Shown: one piece after another, positions 1 to 11,776 of the stretch
Layout of the letters: every line of letters begins with the position of its first letter
How positions within the stretch are numbered: position 1 is the stretch's first letter
Program-made: the position numbers and the translations under genes
Notes under the pieces: model-generated
Told to the model about the DNA's origin: nothing
Database searches by the model: none
What the model saw: the letters and a program-made list of their open reading frames with translations, nothing else
NCBI RefSeq assembly: GCF_025821665.1
Contig: NZ_JACKSJ010000062.1
Location: forward strand, 1 to 64,000
Direction of reading: 5' to 3'
From: [Mycobacterium] manitobense
GTDB taxonomy: Bacteria > Actinomycetota > Actinomycetes > Mycobacteriales > Mycobacteriaceae
Length of the DNA stretch: 64,000 nt

Positions 1-344
1 CCGCCGCGTGGCGGGCCGAGCCCGGCGCCGAGCCGGTGGTGCTGCGGTGCGGGCTGGACCGCCCCGCCGAGTTCGTCGTCGGGGCACCGCTGCAGATGGT
101 GGACGCCGTGGCATGGTTCCGGGTGGGCGAGGCGCGGGCGGGCGAAGCAGGGGTGGGCGAGGCAGACGCGGGCGGCGGACAGTCGGGCGACGGCACGCGC
201 AGCACCTGGTACGCCGTCGACCGACCCGTCTACGTCGCGCTGACCCTGCCCGCCGGTTCGGGGCCGACGCCGATCCAGCTGATGTCGGCGACGATCACCG
301 AGACCCTCCCCGCGCGCCCGGCCGATCCCGCGCCGGTCGGTTAG
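1..344 (+). CDS. DUF3515 family protein, C-terminal part (Rv2980-like)
   Basis: The gene enters the window already open. Frame 3 reads without a stop from base 3 to a TAG at 342-344, so the true start lies upstream. The visible 113 or so residues include the stretch [17 protein letters not shown] and a C-terminal region with [11 protein letters not shown], which match my memory of the DUF3515 secreted or membrane-anchored proteins beside ddl in mycobacteria. A Gly/Ala/Glu-rich segment in the middle (residues near 35-55 of the visible part) looks like a low-complexity expansion. Its stop overlaps the stop of the convergent ddl gene. Function is unknown. Confidence 0.75.
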   Translation, partial: AAWRAEPGAEPVVLRCGLDRPAEFVVGAPLQMVDAVAWFRVGEARAGEAGVGEADAGGGQSGDGTRSTWYAVDRPVYVALTLPAGSGPTPIQLMSATITETLPARPADPAPVG

Positions 345-1471
345 CGCAGGCCGGTACCCCTGGCCAGCGCGGTGTCCACCATCGCCGCCAGCAGCGTCGG
401 ATAGTCGACCCCGCTGGCCGCCCACATCCGCGGGTACATCGAGATGGTGGTGAAGCCGGGCATCGTGTTGATCTCGTTGACCACCGGGCCGTCGTCGGTG
501 AGGAAGAAGTCGACGCGGGCCAGTCCCTGGCAGTCCACGGCGGTGAAGGCGCGGATCGCCAGCTGGCGTATCTCATCGGCGATCTCGTCGTCGACCTTGG
601 CCGGCACGTCCAGTTCGGCGCCGTCCTCGAGGTACTTGGTGGCGAAGTCGTAGAACCCGTCCTCGCGGCCACGCACCCCGGCGACCCGGATCTCACCGAC
701 CGTGCTGGCCTCGACCCGCCCGTCGGGCAGTTCGAGCACACCGCACTCCAGTTCGCGGCCGGGCACCGCGGCCTCGACGATCACCTTCGGGTCGTGGCGG
801 CGGGCGAGTTCGATCGCCGCGGGCAGGTCGTCCCAGGCCGCGACCCGGCTGACGCCGATCGACGATCCACCGCGGGCGGGTTTGACGAACACCGGCAGCC
901 CGAGCCGCTCGCGCTCCTCGAGTTCGAGCGTCGACCGGCGTGCCCGCAGCACGACGTGGTCGCCGACCGGCAGGCCGTCGGCGATCAGCAGCTTCTTGGT
1001 GAACTCCTTGTCCATCCCCGCCGCACTGGCCAGCACGCCGGCCCCGACGTAGGGCACCCCGGCGAGTTCGAGCAGGCCCTGGATGGTGCCGTCCTCGCCG
1101 TAGGGCCCGTGCAGGACCGGGAACACCACATCGACCGAGGCCAGGATCTCGCCCGCGGCGCCCTGGCTCAGCGACACCAGCTGACCACTGCGCTCCGGTG
1201 CGGCGGGCAGCGCCAGCTCGATGCCCGACGCGCCGCTCACCTCGGGCAGCCGGCCGTCGGTGATCGCCAGCGTCTCCGGGCGGCCGTCGGTGAGGACCCA
1301 CGAGCCCGCCGGGGTGATGCCGACGGCGACGACCTCGAACCGCTCCGGATCGAGGTTGCGCAGGATGCTGCCCGCGGAAACGCAGGAGATGGCGTGCTCG
1401 GAACTGCGGCCGCCGTAGACGACGGCGACGCGCGTGCGGCCGGCGGAGCCGGGCTGGTTGCGAGCAGTCAC
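341..1471 (-). CDS. ddlA: D-alanine--D-alanine ligase
   Basis: ATP-dependent ligase that joins two D-alanines to make the D-Ala-D-Ala end of the peptidoglycan stem peptide; cytoplasmic, target of D-cycloserine. The 376 residues match the usual mycobacterial length. Visible family features are the N-terminal [22 protein letters not shown] near residue 145, the ATP-grasp [12 protein letters not shown], and the metal-binding EINTMPGFT near the C-terminus. It starts with GTG at 1471; a TANNNT hexamer (TAGCCT on the minus strand, 1481-1486) lies 9 bases upstream, so the 5' leader would be very short. It follows the PLP enzyme gene on the same strand after a 61-base gap. Confidence 0.96.
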   Translation of the reverse strand: MTARNQPGSAGRTRVAVVYGGRSSEHAISCVSAGSILRNLDPERFEVVAVGITPAGSWVLTDGRPETLAITDGRLPEVSGASGIELALPAAPERSGQLVSLSQGAAGEILASVDVVFPVLHGPYGEDGTIQGLLELAGVPYVGAGVLASAAGMDKEFTKKLLIADGLPVGDHVVLRARRSTLELEERERLGLPVFVKPARGGSSIGVSRVAAWDDLPAAIELARRHDPKVIVEAAVPGRELECGVLELPDGRVEASTVGEIRVAGVRGREDGFYDFATKYLEDGAELDVPAKVDDEIADEIRQLAIRAFTAVDCQGLARVDFFLTDDGPVVNEINTMPGFTTISMYPRMWAASGVDYPTLLAAMVDTALARGTGLR

Positions 1472-1532
1472 AACCTGCAGAGGCTACCGTCCCGCCCGCT
1501 CACCGCACGATCCGATTACCTGACCAGGGCTT

Positions 1533-2636
1533 TCACCGCAGCGCGCGGTCGATGTCCGCGATGAGGTCGTCGGTGTCCTCGATGCCGAGCGAGATCCGGG
1601 CGAACCCGTCGGCGACGGGGTCTCCCCAGCGGGCCCGCCGGTCCACCGAGGAGTGGATGCCGCCGAAACTGGTCGCGCCCACCAGCAGGTCGCTGCGCTG
1701 CACGAGGCGGTGGACGGCGGCGGCGTCGGCCAGTTCCGCCGACACCACACCGCCGAAGCGCCGCATCTGGCGTGCCGCGACCTCGTGCGACGGATCCTCG
1801 GGCAGCCCCGGGTAACGCACCATGCGCACCGCCGGATGGGTGCGCAGCAGCATGGCCAGCGCCTGGGCGTTCTGGCACTGCCGCTCGAAGCGCAGGCCGA
1901 CGGTGCCGAGGCTGCGCAGCAGCAGCCACGCCTCGAACGCGCCGAGCACCGCGCCCGCGAGCAGGCGGTCGCGTTCGATGGCGGCCATCAGCTCCGGGTG
2001 GCTGCCTGCGACGTATCCCGCGAGCAGGTCGTGGTGGCCCGACAGCGCCTTGGTGGCGCTCGCCACCACCAGGTCGGCGCCCAGCGAGAGCGGTTGCTGG
2101 CCGAGCGGGGTGGCGGTGGTGTTGTCGACGACCAGGGTGGTCCCGCGGCGGCGGCACAGCGTCGCCAACCGGTGCAGATCGGCGACGTCGAGCGTCGGGT
2201 TGGCCGGTGTCTCGGCCAGCACGATGTCGGCGCCCGCGGCCGCCTCGCACATCTGCGCGCAGGTCGCCTCGATCACCGAGATACCGCGCGGCGCAAGATG
2301 TTCGGTGGCATACCGGCGCACCTGGTAGTAGCCGTCGGCGGGTACCACCAGCGTGCTGCCGGGCGTGGCCAGCACCCGGAGCGCGGTGGTGATCGCCGCC
2401 ATCCCCGATGAGAATGCCAGCGCGCGGGTGGCGCCTTCGAGCGTGGCGAGCGCCGACTCCACGAGGCGCCACGTCGGATTCGACCGGCGGCCGTAGCTGT
2501 CCAGCGTGTCGTCTTCGTCAGCCGGGATGTGATAGGCCGCAGCGGGAATGGGCGGCGGCGCCACGGGTGCGCCCGGAACCGGTTCGGCGCCCGCGGCTTT
2601 CACGCTGCGGGTGGAGTCACCGTAGCCGCCGTCCAT
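1533..2636 (-). CDS. Cys/Met metabolism PLP-dependent enzyme (cystathionine gamma-synthase/lyase-like)
   Basis: A fold-type I PLP enzyme of the Cys/Met metabolism family, 367 residues. The family Schiff-base motif SATKALSGHH is present, with the lysine at about residue 196, and LAFSSGMAAI near residue 73 fits the phosphate-binding region. Members make or cleave cystathionine or split methionine; the substrate cannot be read from sequence. The ATG at 2636 has GGAG eight bases upstream; a GTG at 2645 overlapping the gpsA stop would have no room for a ribosome site. It lies 5 bases after gpsA and is probably cotranscribed. I do not recall this gene between gpsA and ddlA in M. tuberculosis, so it looks like an insertion relative to that species. 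Confidence 0.88.
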   Translation of the reverse strand: MDGGYGDSTRSVKAAGAEPVPGAPVAPPPIPAAAYHIPADEDDTLDSYGRRSNPTWRLVESALATLEGATRALAFSSGMAAITTALRVLATPGSTLVVPADGYYQVRRYATEHLAPRGISVIEATCAQMCEAAAGADIVLAETPANPTLDVADLHRLATLCRRRGTTLVVDNTTATPLGQQPLSLGADLVVASATKALSGHHDLLAGYVAGSHPELMAAIERDRLLAGAVLGAFEAWLLLRSLGTVGLRFERQCQNAQALAMLLRTHPAVRMVRYPGLPEDPSHEVAARQMRRFGGVVSAELADAAAVHRLVQRSDLLVGATSFGGIHSSVDRRARWGDPVADGFARISLGIEDTDDLIADIDRALR

Positions 2637-2641
2637 CGCCG

Positions 2642-4369
<1,728 letters not shown>

Positions 4370-4422
4370 ACAGGCGGCGAGCAATGTAGGTCCGCGGTGG
4401 CCGCACGAACCGCGGATGAGGA

Positions 4423-6633
4423 ATGATTGGCCAGATGACCGAAGCCGAGGCCCAGACACGAACGGAAGACGCCGAGCGGGTGCCGGTCGACACCGCCCCG
4501 GAGGCCCAGGCATCAGCCGCGGCGCCGGATGCGCCGCCCGCGGCGACGTCGCCCGTCGCCGACCCTGCCCAGCCTGCCGCCCTCCCCGAGGACCGCTATC
4601 TCAACCGTGAGCTGAGCTGGCTCGACTTCAACGCCAGGGTGCTGGCGCTGGCCGCGGACCCGTCGCTGCCGCTGCTGGAACGCGCCAAGTTCCTGGCGAT
4701 CTTCGCCTCGAACCTCGACGAGTTCTACATGGTGCGCGTCGCCGGCCTCAAGCGTCGCGATGAGATGGGCCTGTCGGTTCGGTCGGCGGACGGCCTCTCC
4801 CCGCGTGAGCAGTTGCGGCGCATCGGCGAGCGCACGCAGCAGATCGCCAGCAGGCATTCGAAGGTCTTCATGGACGAGGTGCGCCCCGCTCTCGCCGAGC
4901 GGGGCATCGTCATCGTGACGTGGAGCGAACTCGACGACTACGAACGCGACAGGCTGTCGACCTACTTCCACGAGCAGGTGTTCCCGGTCCTCACGCCGCT
5001 CGCGGTCGACCCGGCACACCCGTTCCCCTTCGTGAGTGGGCTGAGCCTGAACCTGGCGATCACCGTCAAGCTTCCCGACGACGGGACCCAGCACTTCGCG
5101 CGAATCAAGGTGCCCGACAACGTAGACCGCTTCGTGGAGCTGCGGGCGCGCGACGATGACGGCGGCGGTGTCCGATTCCTTCCGATGGAGGAACTGATCT
5201 CGGCGTTCCTCGACGTCCTGTTCCCCGGCCTGGAGATCGTGGAGCACCACGCCTTCCGGATCACGCGCAACGCCGACTTCGAGGTCGAGGAGGACCGCGA
5301 CGAGGATCTGCTGCAGGCCCTCGAACGCGAGTTGGCCCGCCGCCGGTTCGGGTCGCCCGTGCGTCTGGAGATAGCCGGCGACATGACCGAGAACATGCTC
5401 GAGTTGTTGCTGCGCGAACTCGACGTTCATCCCGGTGACGTCATCGAAGTGCCGGGTCTGCTCGACCTGTCCGCGCTGTGGCAGGTGTACGGCGTCGACA
5501 GGCCCGAGCTGAAGGATCCCCCATTCGTCCCCGCCACTCCGCCGGCGTTCGGCGAACGCGAGACTCCCAAGAGCATCTTCTCCACGCTGCGCGACGGCGA
5601 CGTCCTGGTGCACCACCCGTACGACTCGTTCTCGACCACGGTGCAGCGCTTCATCGAGCAGGCCGCCGCCGACCCGAATGTGTTGGCGATCAAGCAGACC
5701 CTGTATCGGACCTCGGGCGACTCGCCGATCGTCAGCGCGCTCATCGACGCCGCAGAGGCCGGTAAGCAGGTCGTCGCGCTCGTCGAGATCAAGGCGCGCT
5801 TCGACGAGCAGGCCAACATCAAGTGGGCTCGCGCACTGGAACAGGCGGGCGTGCACGTCGTCTACGGGTTGATCGGGCTCAAGACGCACTGCAAAACGTG
5901 TCTGGTCGTGCGCCGCGAGGGGTCGACGATCCGGCGCTACTGCCACATCGGGACCGGCAACTACAACCCGAAGACCTCTCGCCTCTACGAGGACGTCGGC
6001 CTGCTCACGGCCGCTCCCGACATCGGTGCCGACCTCACCGACCTGTTCAACTCGCTGACCGGCTACTCCCGCAAGGTGTCCTACCGCAACCTGTTGGTGG
6101 CGCCCAACGGCGTGCGCCGCGGCATCATCGAGCGCATCGAGCGGGAGGTGGCCGCGGCCCGTGAGGGCGCCGACGCGCGAATCCGGCTGAAGGCCAACGC
6201 CCTGGTCGACGAACAGGTCATCGACGCGCTGTACCGGGCATCGCAGGCCGGCGTGCGGGTGGAAGTGGTGGTGCGCGGCATCTGCGCGCTGCGGCCGGGT
6301 GCGGCGGGATTCTCCGACAACATCGTGGTGCGTTCGATTCTCGGCCGGTTCCTCGAGCACTCCCGGATCATCCACTTCAAGGCCATCGACGAATTCTGGA
6401 TCGGCAGCGCCGACATGATGCACCGCAACCTCGACCGCCGGGTGGAGGTGATGGCGCAGGTGAAGGATCCTCGATTGGCCGCACAGCTCAACGACACGTT
6501 CGAGTCGGCGATGGATCCGTCCACCCGGTGCTGGGAGTTGGGCACCGACGGGCGCTGGACGGCCTCGCCGCAGGAAGGCCGCACGGTACGCGACCATCAG
6601 GTGTCGCTGATGGAACGTCACCGGCACCCGTGA
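4423..6633 (+). CDS. ppk: Polyphosphate kinase 1
   Basis: Reversibly polymerises the terminal phosphate of ATP into inorganic polyphosphate, a stress and virulence-linked polymer. About 736 residues; the N-terminal 55 are a variable Ala/Pro/Glu-rich extension, then the conserved core opens at [20 protein letters not shown]. The ATP-binding and phospho-histidine region contains [10 protein letters not shown] and LKTHCK, with the His expected to be autophosphorylated, and a second PLD-like half with [21 protein letters not shown]. Corresponds to Rv2984. The ATG at 4423 sits directly after AGGA, which is too close; an ATG at 4435 is a reasonable alternative, so the start is uncertain by 4 residues. 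Confidence 0.96.
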   Translation: MIGQMTEAEAQTRTEDAERVPVDTAPEAQASAAAPDAPPAATSPVADPAQPAALPEDRYLNRELSWLDFNARVLALAADPSLPLLERAKFLAIFASNLDEFYMVRVAGLKRRDEMGLSVRSADGLSPREQLRRIGERTQQIASRHSKVFMDEVRPALAERGIVIVTWSELDDYERDRLSTYFHEQVFPVLTPLAVDPAHPFPFVSGLSLNLAITVKLPDDGTQHFARIKVPDNVDRFVELRARDDDGGGVRFLPMEELISAFLDVLFPGLEIVEHHAFRITRNADFEVEEDRDEDLLQALERELARRRFGSPVRLEIAGDMTENMLELLLRELDVHPGDVIEVPGLLDLSALWQVYGVDRPELKDPPFVPATPPAFGERETPKSIFSTLRDGDVLVHHPYDSFSTTVQRFIEQAAADPNVLAIKQTLYRTSGDSPIVSALIDAAEAGKQVVALVEIKARFDEQANIKWARALEQAGVHVVYGLIGLKTHCKTCLVVRREGSTIRRYCHIGTGNYNPKTSRLYEDVGLLTAAPDIGADLTDLFNSLTGYSRKVSYRNLLVAPNGVRRGIIERIEREVAAAREGADARIRLKANALVDEQVIDALYRASQAGVRVEVVVRGICALRPGAAGFSDNIVVRSILGRFLEHSRIIHFKAIDEFWIGSADMMHRNLDRRVEVMAQVKDPRLAAQLNDTFESAMDPSTRCWELGTDGRWTASPQEGRTVRDHQVSLMERHRHP

Positions 6634-6685
6634 TCCTCGCCCACCGTCTCGGCCGTACCTCCCCGAACCGACTGCAGGAGTTGAG

Positions 6686-7612
6686 GTGAGTACCAAGAGC
6701 CCCAAGGGCAAGGCGGTGCTGGCCGCCGGTGCGGTGTTGTGGCGCACCGAAGGCGACGACCCGCAGCCACTGGTCGCGGTCATCCACCGCCCGCGCTACG
6801 ACGACTGGTCACTGCCGAAGGGCAAGGTCGACCCGGGTGAGACCGAACCGGTCACCGCGGTGCGGGAGATTCTGGAGGAGACGGGCTGCGGCGCGCACCT
6901 CGGCCGCCGGCTGACCACGGTGAGCTACCCGGTGGACCAGGGCGTCAAGAAGGTCAGGTACTGGGCCGCCCGCCGCATCGACGGCGAATTCGCCCCCAAC
7001 GACGAAGTCGACCAGCTGATCTGGCTGCCGGTGGGCGACGCGATGAAACGGGTGGGCTATCCGCACGACCGGAAGGTCCTGCGGCGGTTCGCGAAACTGC
7101 CTGCCGACACCCAGACCGTGCTGGTCGTCCGGCACGGCTCGGCAGGCGACAAGAAGCGTTACCGGGGCGACGACGACAAGCGTCCACTGGACAAACGCGG
7201 GCGCGCACAGGCCGAGTCGCTCGTCGGCCAGTTGCTCGCATTCGGTGCGGACGAACTGTTCGCCGCGGCCCGCACCCGGTGCCTGCAGACGCTGGAGCCG
7301 CTGGCCCAGGAACTGGGCACCACGGTGACCAGTGAACCGGAGCTCACCGAAGAGGCCTACTCCGATGACAAGAAGGCGGCCCGCCGCCGGATCCTCGACA
7401 TCGTCGCGAAGGCCGGGGAGAGCGGTGCCACTCCGGTGATCTGCTCGCAGGGCAAGGTCATCCCCCACCTCGTCGACTGGTGGTGCGAGCAGGACGGGGT
7501 GCGGCCGGACAAGTCACGCAACCGCAAGGGCAGCACGTGGGTGATGTCGCTGTCCGGTGGCCGGCTCGTGTCGGCGGACCACATCGGCAGCCCTCTGGCC
7601 GTCAGCGGCTGA
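6686..7612 (+). CDS. mutT1: Nudix hydrolase with C-terminal histidine phosphatase domain (MutT1)
   Basis: Sanitises oxidised nucleotides (8-oxo-(d)GTP) and hydrolyses diadenosine polyphosphates in characterised mycobacterial MutT1. The 308 residues hold a Nudix box at about residues 46-68 (G-x5-E-x7-REILEETG) and a second domain starting with the phosphohistidine motif VVRHGSAG (R149-H150). The GTG at 6686 has GGAG five bases upstream (caggagttgag). It follows ppk by 52 bases and could be cotranscribed. Corresponds to Rv2985c in my recollection of the family, although neighbouring strand details were not checked. Confidence 0.93.
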   Translation: MSTKSPKGKAVLAAGAVLWRTEGDDPQPLVAVIHRPRYDDWSLPKGKVDPGETEPVTAVREILEETGCGAHLGRRLTTVSYPVDQGVKKVRYWAARRIDGEFAPNDEVDQLIWLPVGDAMKRVGYPHDRKVLRRFAKLPADTQTVLVVRHGSAGDKKRYRGDDDKRPLDKRGRAQAESLVGQLLAFGADELFAAARTRCLQTLEPLAQELGTTVTSEPELTEEAYSDDKKAARRRILDIVAKAGESGATPVICSQGKVIPHLVDWWCEQDGVRPDKSRNRKGSTWVMSLSGGRLVSADHIGSPLAVSG

Positions 7613-7643
7613 GAACGCCCGCACGACGCTCCACAGCAGGAAA

Positions 7644-7670
7644 CGCCGCGGGTCGGTTCGACCCGCGGCG
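7644..7670. terminator. Bidirectional intrinsic terminator hairpin between mutT1 and hupB
   Basis: A perfect 11-bp stem (7644-7654 with 7660-7670) closes a 5-base loop, sitting between the converging ends of mutT1 and hupB. There is no long T-tract, as is common for mycobacterial terminators. Confidence 0.8.
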
Positions 7671-7695
7671 CCTCCGTGTCGTTTCCGGCTGGAAT

Positions 7696-8364
7696 CTACT
7701 TGCGGCCCTTCTTGGCCGGCGCCTTCTTGGCAGCCGACTTCTTGGCGGGCGCCTTGGTGGCGGCCTTCTTGGCGGCCGGTGCCTTCTTGGCCGGCGCCTT
7801 GGTGGCGGCCTTCTTGGCGGCGGGTGCCTTCTTGGCCGGGGTGGTCTTCTTCGCGGCCGTCGACTTCGCCGGCGCCTTCTTGGCAGCGGTGGTCTTCTTC
7901 GCCGCCGTCGACTTCGCCGGCGCCTTGGTGGCGGTGGTCTTCTTCGCCGCGGTGGACTTCGCGGGCGCCTTCTTGGCTGCGGTCTTGGTGGCGGCCTTGC
8001 GGGCCGGCGCCTTCTTGGCGGCCCCGCGCTTGGCGGGCGCTGCCGTCACGCCGCGCTTGACGGCAGGGCCGTCCGCCGGGAGACGCTGCGCGCCAGACAC
8101 AACCGCCTTGAACTGAGCACCCGGGCGGAATGCCGGCACCGAGGTGGGCTTCACCTTCACCGTCTCGCCGGTGCGCGGGTTGCGCGCGACACGGGCGGCG
8201 CGGCGGCGCTGTTCGAACACGCCGAAGCCGGTGATGGTCACGCTGTCGCCCTTGTGCACTGCGCGCACGATGGTGTCGACGACGTTCTCGACCGCGGCGG
8301 TGGCCTGCCTACGGTCGGTGCCCATTTTGTTGGTCAGTACGTCGATGAGCTCCGCTTTGTTCAT
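7696..8364 (-). CDS. hupB: Histone-like DNA-binding protein HupB (HU fused to Lys/Ala-rich tail)
   Basis: Nucleoid-associated protein. Residues 1-90 form a bacterial HU domain ([15 protein letters not shown], then [20 protein letters not shown], the DNA-clamping arm). Residues from about 100 to 222 are a basic tail of repeated [13 protein letters not shown] and [13 protein letters not shown] units resembling eukaryotic H1 tails, typical of actinobacterial HupB (Rv2986c). The ATG at 8364 has GGAGG six bases upstream. In other mycobacteria the tail lysines are acetylated or methylated and the protein also affects iron-linked gene expression; none of that can be read here. Confidence 0.97.
   Translation of the reverse strand: MNKAELIDVLTNKMGTDRRQATAAVENVVDTIVRAVHKGDSVTITGFGVFEQRRRAARVARNPRTGETVKVKPTSVPAFRPGAQFKAVVSGAQRLPADGPAVKRGVTAAPAKRGAAKKAPARKAATKTAAKKAPAKSTAAKKTTATKAPAKSTAAKKTTAAKKAPAKSTAAKKTTPAKKAPAAKKAATKAPAKKAPAAKKAATKAPAKKSAAKKAPAKKGRK
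7699..8030 (-). repeat. Tandem DNA repeats encoding the HupB Lys/Ala tail
   Basis: Within the tail region a unit of 45 bases repeats nearly perfectly (copies begin near 7749 and 7794 on the plus strand), and a second family of about 39-42 bases encodes the [13 protein letters not shown] units three times. Such repeats are prone to length change by slippage. Confidence 0.7.
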
Positions 8365-8410
8365 TCAAATCCTCCGAGACCAGTGGTCCTCCTTGGACCG
8401 ACTAGTGGAC

Positions 8411-8440
8411 ACGGTAAACCCTTTGACCACTGATTTCCAA
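8411..8440 (-). promoter_or_regulatory. Candidate hupB promoter
   Basis: On the minus strand a TTGGAA hexamer (8435-8440) is followed after 18 bases by TACCGT (8411-8416). This would give a leader of about 40 bases carrying the GGAGG ribosome site of hupB. Sequence match only. Confidence 0.4.
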
Positions 8441-8546
8441 GAGCCACGCGCAATTTCAATCGTCGCTGGCAAATAATTCGGCAATCCGGTTGCCGCGCAC
8501 GGGCTCCTGCCGGAGGCTCGGAGAACCCCTTCCAGGGCGGCGAATT

Positions 8547-8564
8547 CGGCCCGCCGCGGGGCCG
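8547..8564 (-). terminator. Possible terminator after leuD
   Basis: A 6-bp GC stem (8547-8552 with 8559-8564) and 6-base loop lies 3 bases beyond the leuD stop. No T-tract follows. The remaining bases to hupB show nothing else convincing. Confidence 0.35.
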
Positions 8565-8567
8565 CGA

Positions 8568-9161
8568 TCAGGCCGGCAGGGTCTTCGGTTTCCAGTTCGG
8601 CCTGTGCTGCTCATAGGACTCGATCTCGTCGAGTTTCTGCAGCGTAAGGCCTATATCGTCGAGTCCGGAAAGCAGTCGCCAGGCGGTGTAGTCGTCAATT
8701 CTGAACGGCACCACAACCGTTCCGGCGGTCACCGTTCGATCTTGAAGGTCCACACCGATTTCCAGCCCGGGATTCTGCTCGATCAGCTTCCACAGCAGTT
8801 CCACATCGTCTTGCGCGACTTCGGCGGCCAGCAGTCCCGCCTTGCCCGCATTTCCGCGGAAGATATCGGCGAACCTAGACGAGATAACCACCCGGAACCC
8901 GTAGTCCATGAGCGCCCAGACCGCGTGCTCGCGCGATGACCCGGTGCCGAAATCCGGTCCCGCCACCAATACGGAACCCCGGTCGAACGGCACCAGATTG
9001 AGAACGAACGAGGGGTCGTTGCGCCAGGCGGCGAACAATCCGTCCTCGAATCCCGTTCGGGTGACCCGCTTCAAATACACCGCCGGGATGATCTGGTCGG
9101 TGTCGACGTTGGACCGGCGCAGCGGTACGCCGATCCCGGTATGGGCGGTGAAGGCTTCCAT
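8568..9161 (-). CDS. leuD: 3-isopropylmalate dehydratase small subunit
   Basis: Small swivelling subunit of isopropylmalate isomerase, which converts 2- to 3-isopropylmalate in leucine synthesis together with LeuC. The 197 residues match the family (198 in M. tuberculosis). It contains the substrate-loop [14 protein letters not shown] and the diagnostic [17 protein letters not shown]. The ATG at 9161 shares its A with the leuC TGA (TGATG), so the two subunits are translationally coupled. Confidence 0.97.
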   Translation of the reverse strand: MEAFTAHTGIGVPLRRSNVDTDQIIPAVYLKRVTRTGFEDGLFAAWRNDPSFVLNLVPFDRGSVLVAGPDFGTGSSREHAVWALMDYGFRVVISSRFADIFRGNAGKAGLLAAEVAQDDVELLWKLIEQNPGLEIGVDLQDRTVTAGTVVVPFRIDDYTAWRLLSGLDDIGLTLQKLDEIESYEQHRPNWKPKTLPA

Positions 9162-10591
9162 CAGTGGGCTCCTCGGTCGGTCAGATCGGCGGGAGAGGAC
9201 AGCGTGCCGCGCACGGCGGTGGCCGCGGCGACGGCGGGTGAGACGAGGTGGGTCCGACCGCCCTTGCCCTGCCTGCCCTCGAAATTGCGGTTCGAGGTCG
9301 ACGCGCAACGCTGCCCCGGTGAGAGTTGATCGGGGTTCATGCCAAGACACATCGAGCACCCGGCCTGCCGCCACTCCGCGCCGGCGGCGGTGAAGATCGC
9401 GTCCAGGCCCTCGGATTCGGCCTGCGCCTTCACCCGCATGGACCCGGGCACGATCAACATCCGCACCCCTTCGGCGACCGAGCGGCGGTTCAGCACGTCG
9501 GCGACCACCCGCAGATCCTCGATGCGGCCGTTGGTGCACGAGCCGACGAACACGGTGTCGACCGCGACGTCTCGCATCGCGGTGCCCGGGCGAAGGTCCA
9601 TGTAGGTCAACGCCTTCTCCGCGGCCTGGCGCTCGCCCTCGTCGACGATCAGCTCGGGATCGGGCACCGCATCGGCCAGCGGGATGCCCTGCCCGGGGTT
9701 GGTGCCCCACGTCACGAACGGGCTCAGGGCCGCCGCGTCGATGTGCACCTCGGTGTCGAATTCGGCGCCGGGATCGGTGCGCAACTGGCTCCACGCCGCG
9801 ACCGCGGCATCCCAGTCGGCGCCCTTGGGGGCGTGCGGCCGCCCACGCAGGAACTCGAAGGTGGTCTCGTCCGGCCCCACCATGCCGGCCCGGGCACCGG
9901 CCTCGATGCTCATGTTGCAGATGGTCATCCGGCCCTCCATCGACAACGCCTCGATGGCGCTGCCCCGGTATTCGATGACGTGACCCTGTCCGCCGCCGGT
10001 GCCGATCTTCGCGATCACCGCGAGGATGACGTCCTTCGCGCTCACTCCCGGCGGCAGTTCGCCGTCGACGTTCACCGCCATCGTCTTGAACGGGCGCAGG
10101 GGCAGCGTCTGGGTGGCCATCACGTGCTCGACCTCGGATGTGCCTATTCCCATGGCCAGCGCGCCGAACGCGCCGTGCGTCGAGGTGTGGCTGTCGCCGC
10201 AGACCACCGTCATCCCCGGCTGCGTCAGGCCGAGCTGCGGGCCGATGATGTGCACGATGCCCTGTTCGGCATCGCCCATCGGGTGCAGCCGGATGCCGAA
10301 TTCCGCGCAGTTGCGCCGCAATGTCTCCACCTGGGTGCGTGACACCGGATCGGCGATCGGCTTGTCGATGTCGATCGTCGGGACGTTGTGGTCCTCGGTG
10401 GCGATGGTGAGATCGGGCCGGCGCACCGGGCGTCCGGCCAGCCGGAGGCCGTCGAACGCCTGCGGGCTGGTGACCTCGTGGACCAGGTGGAGGTCGATGT
10501 AGATCAGGTCGGGTTCCCCGTCGCCGCGGGCGACGACGTGGTCGGCCCAGACCTTCTCTGCCATGGTCCTGGGCTTCTGCGAGTTGGCCAT
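9161..10591 (-). CDS. leuC: 3-isopropylmalate dehydratase large subunit
   Basis: Large catalytic subunit of isopropylmalate isomerase, an aconitase-like enzyme with a 4Fe-4S cluster. The 476 residues include the cluster cysteines in [14 protein letters not shown] and [13 protein letters not shown] and the conserved [22 protein letters not shown] set the start at the ATG 10591 ([15 protein letters not shown]) because the family begins here; the open frame runs further upstream through promoter sequence. It forms an operon with leuD and is divergent from the IclR regulator, a likely controller. Confidence 0.97.
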   Translation of the reverse strand: MANSQKPRTMAEKVWADHVVARGDGEPDLIYIDLHLVHEVTSPQAFDGLRLAGRPVRRPDLTIATEDHNVPTIDIDKPIADPVSRTQVETLRRNCAEFGIRLHPMGDAEQGIVHIIGPQLGLTQPGMTVVCGDSHTSTHGAFGALAMGIGTSEVEHVMATQTLPLRPFKTMAVNVDGELPPGVSAKDVILAVIAKIGTGGGQGHVIEYRGSAIEALSMEGRMTICNMSIEAGARAGMVGPDETTFEFLRGRPHAPKGADWDAAVAAWSQLRTDPGAEFDTEVHIDAAALSPFVTWGTNPGQGIPLADAVPDPELIVDEGERQAAEKALTYMDLRPGTAMRDVAVDTVFVGSCTNGRIEDLRVVADVLNRRSVAEGVRMLIVPGSMRVKAQAESEGLDAIFTAAGAEWRQAGCSMCLGMNPDQLSPGQRCASTSNRNFEGRQGKGGRTHLVSPAVAAATAVRGTLSSPADLTDRGAH

Positions 10592-10662
10592 CACATCTCG
10601 ATTCGCGTCGTGACGCCCGCACCCTGATCGTGACACCGTGGGCTGGTTTCTCAACATGCGGG

Positions 10663-10672
10663 ACGCTAGTAT
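10663..10672. promoter_or_regulatory. Overlapping divergent -10 elements of leuC and the IclR regulator
   Basis: TAGTAT on the plus strand (10667-10672) lies 6 bases before the GTG of the regulator, indicating a leaderless transcript. TAGCGT on the minus strand (10663-10668) overlaps it and would drive leuCD with a leader of about 65 bases. The two promoters cannot easily be occupied at once. Confidence 0.5.
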
Positions 10673-10678
10673 CTCTCT

Positions 10679-11380
10679 GTGAGACAGGATAGCGGTATCG
10701 GCGTGCTGGACAAAGCCGTGGGCGTACTCCATTCGGTGGCCGAGTCACCATGCGGGCTCGCGGAACTGTGCGACCGCACCGGGCTGCCGCGCGCGACGGC
10801 GCACCGCCTCGCGGCCGGTCTCGAGGTGCACCGGCTGCTCGCCCGCGACGCCGACGGCCGCTGGCGACTCGGCCCCGCGCTCACCGAACTGGCCGGGCAC
10901 GTCAACGACCCGCTGTTGGCCGCCGGTGCGGTGGTGTTGCCGCGGCTGCGCGAGATCACCGGTGAGAGTGTGCAGTTGTACCGGCGGGAAGGCACCGCAC
11001 GGATCTGCGTGGCGGCACTGGAGCCGCCTGCGGGCCTGCGTGACACGGTTCCGGTGGGCACCCGGCTGTCGATGACCGCGGGCTCGGGCGCCAAGGTGCT
11101 GCTGGCTTATGCCGACGCGGCGACCCAGCACGCCGTGCTGCCGGAGGCGAAGTTCACCGACCGCGCCCTGGCCGAGGTGCGCAGGCGGGGCTGGGCGCAG
11201 AGTGCGGCCGAGCGCGAACCGGGGGTGGCGAGCGTGTCCGCCCCGGTGCGCGATGGCCGCGGCGCAGTGGTGGCCGCGGTGTCGGTGTCGGGACCCATCG
11301 ACCGGATGGGCCGCCGCCCCGGTGCACGCTGGGCCGCCGATCTGGTGGCGGCGGCGGAGGCCCTCACCCGCCGGCTGTGA
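10679..11380 (+). CDS. IclR-family transcriptional regulator (NdgR-like, Rv2989 homologue)
   Basis: A 233-residue IclR protein: N-terminal winged helix ([23 protein letters not shown], residues about 23-45) and a C-terminal GAF-like effector domain. In Streptomyces and Corynebacterium the orthologue (NdgR/LtbR) sits divergent from leuCD and controls leucine and related amino acid genes; the identical arrangement here suggests the same role. The GTG at 10679 is 6 bases after TAGTAT and has no ribosome site, so the mRNA is probably leaderless. A hairpin terminator follows the gene. Confidence 0.92.
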   Translation: MRQDSGIGVLDKAVGVLHSVAESPCGLAELCDRTGLPRATAHRLAAGLEVHRLLARDADGRWRLGPALTELAGHVNDPLLAAGAVVLPRLREITGESVQLYRREGTARICVAALEPPAGLRDTVPVGTRLSMTAGSGAKVLLAYADAATQHAVLPEAKFTDRALAEVRRRGWAQSAAEREPGVASVSAPVRDGRGAVVAAVSVSGPIDRMGRRPGARWAADLVAAAEALTRRL

Positions 11381-11414
11381 CGAGGGTCGCAGTCGCGCCC
11401 GGGAGAACGAGAAA

Positions 11415-11438
11415 CGCCCGCCTCGAGCGAGGCGGGCG
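11415..11438. terminator. Terminator between the IclR gene and tRNA-Glu
   Basis: A perfect 10-bp stem (11415-11424 with 11429-11438) with a GAGC loop lies between the convergent regulator and tRNA genes. It is GC-rich with A-residues on one side, and could serve both strands. Confidence 0.75.
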
Positions 11439-11447
11439 ATCGATTTC

Positions 11448-11523
11448 TGGTACCCCCGATGGGATTCGAACCCACGCTACCGCCGTGAGAGGGCGGCGTC
11501 CTAGGCCGCTAGACGACGGGGGC
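11448..11523 (-). tRNA. tRNA-Glu (anticodon CTC)
   Basis: The minus strand folds as a cloverleaf: acceptor GCCCCCG paired with CGGGGGT, anticodon CTC in the loop after CGCCGCC, and T-loop TTCGAAT. The body is 11451-11523 (73 nt) and the CCA end is encoded at 11448-11450. It supplies Glu-tRNA for GAG codons and lies just upstream of gltX-side genes and beside tRNA-Gln. Confidence 0.95.
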
Positions 11524-11587
11524 TAGAACAAATTCCGGAGAGCCAGCATAGCTCAGGCGACATGCCTGACCTAATCTCCGGGTGCAG

Positions 11588-11659
11588 CTGGGGTACCAGG
11601 ACTCGAACCTAGAATGGCGGTACCAGAAACCGCTGTGTTGCCAATTACACCATACCCCA
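11588..11659 (-). tRNA. tRNA-Gln (anticodon CTG)
   Basis: Minus-strand cloverleaf of 72 nt with acceptor TGGGGTA paired with TACCCCA, anticodon stem GCGGT/ACCGC around a loop containing CTG, and a TTCGAGT T-loop. A first U1-A72 pair, unusual in general, is typical of tRNA-Gln. No CCA is encoded (CTG follows the discriminator). In this organism it is probably charged with Glu by GltX and then amidated by GatCAB. Confidence 0.95.
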
Positions 11660-11776
11660 TGGGCTACTCGTCACCGCAGGTCACGAGCGCTTTTCGGCCC
11701 TACCGGCAGCGGCTCGTCGCCACCGCCCGTGTTTGTGGGCCGACAGGCAGACTACCAAAGATTTCGCGACGACTTT

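Noticed and set aside
4513-6783. A 756-codon antisense frame over ppk
   Set aside because: Composition is that of a GC-rich shadow, with no recognised motif; ppk on the other strand is unmistakable.
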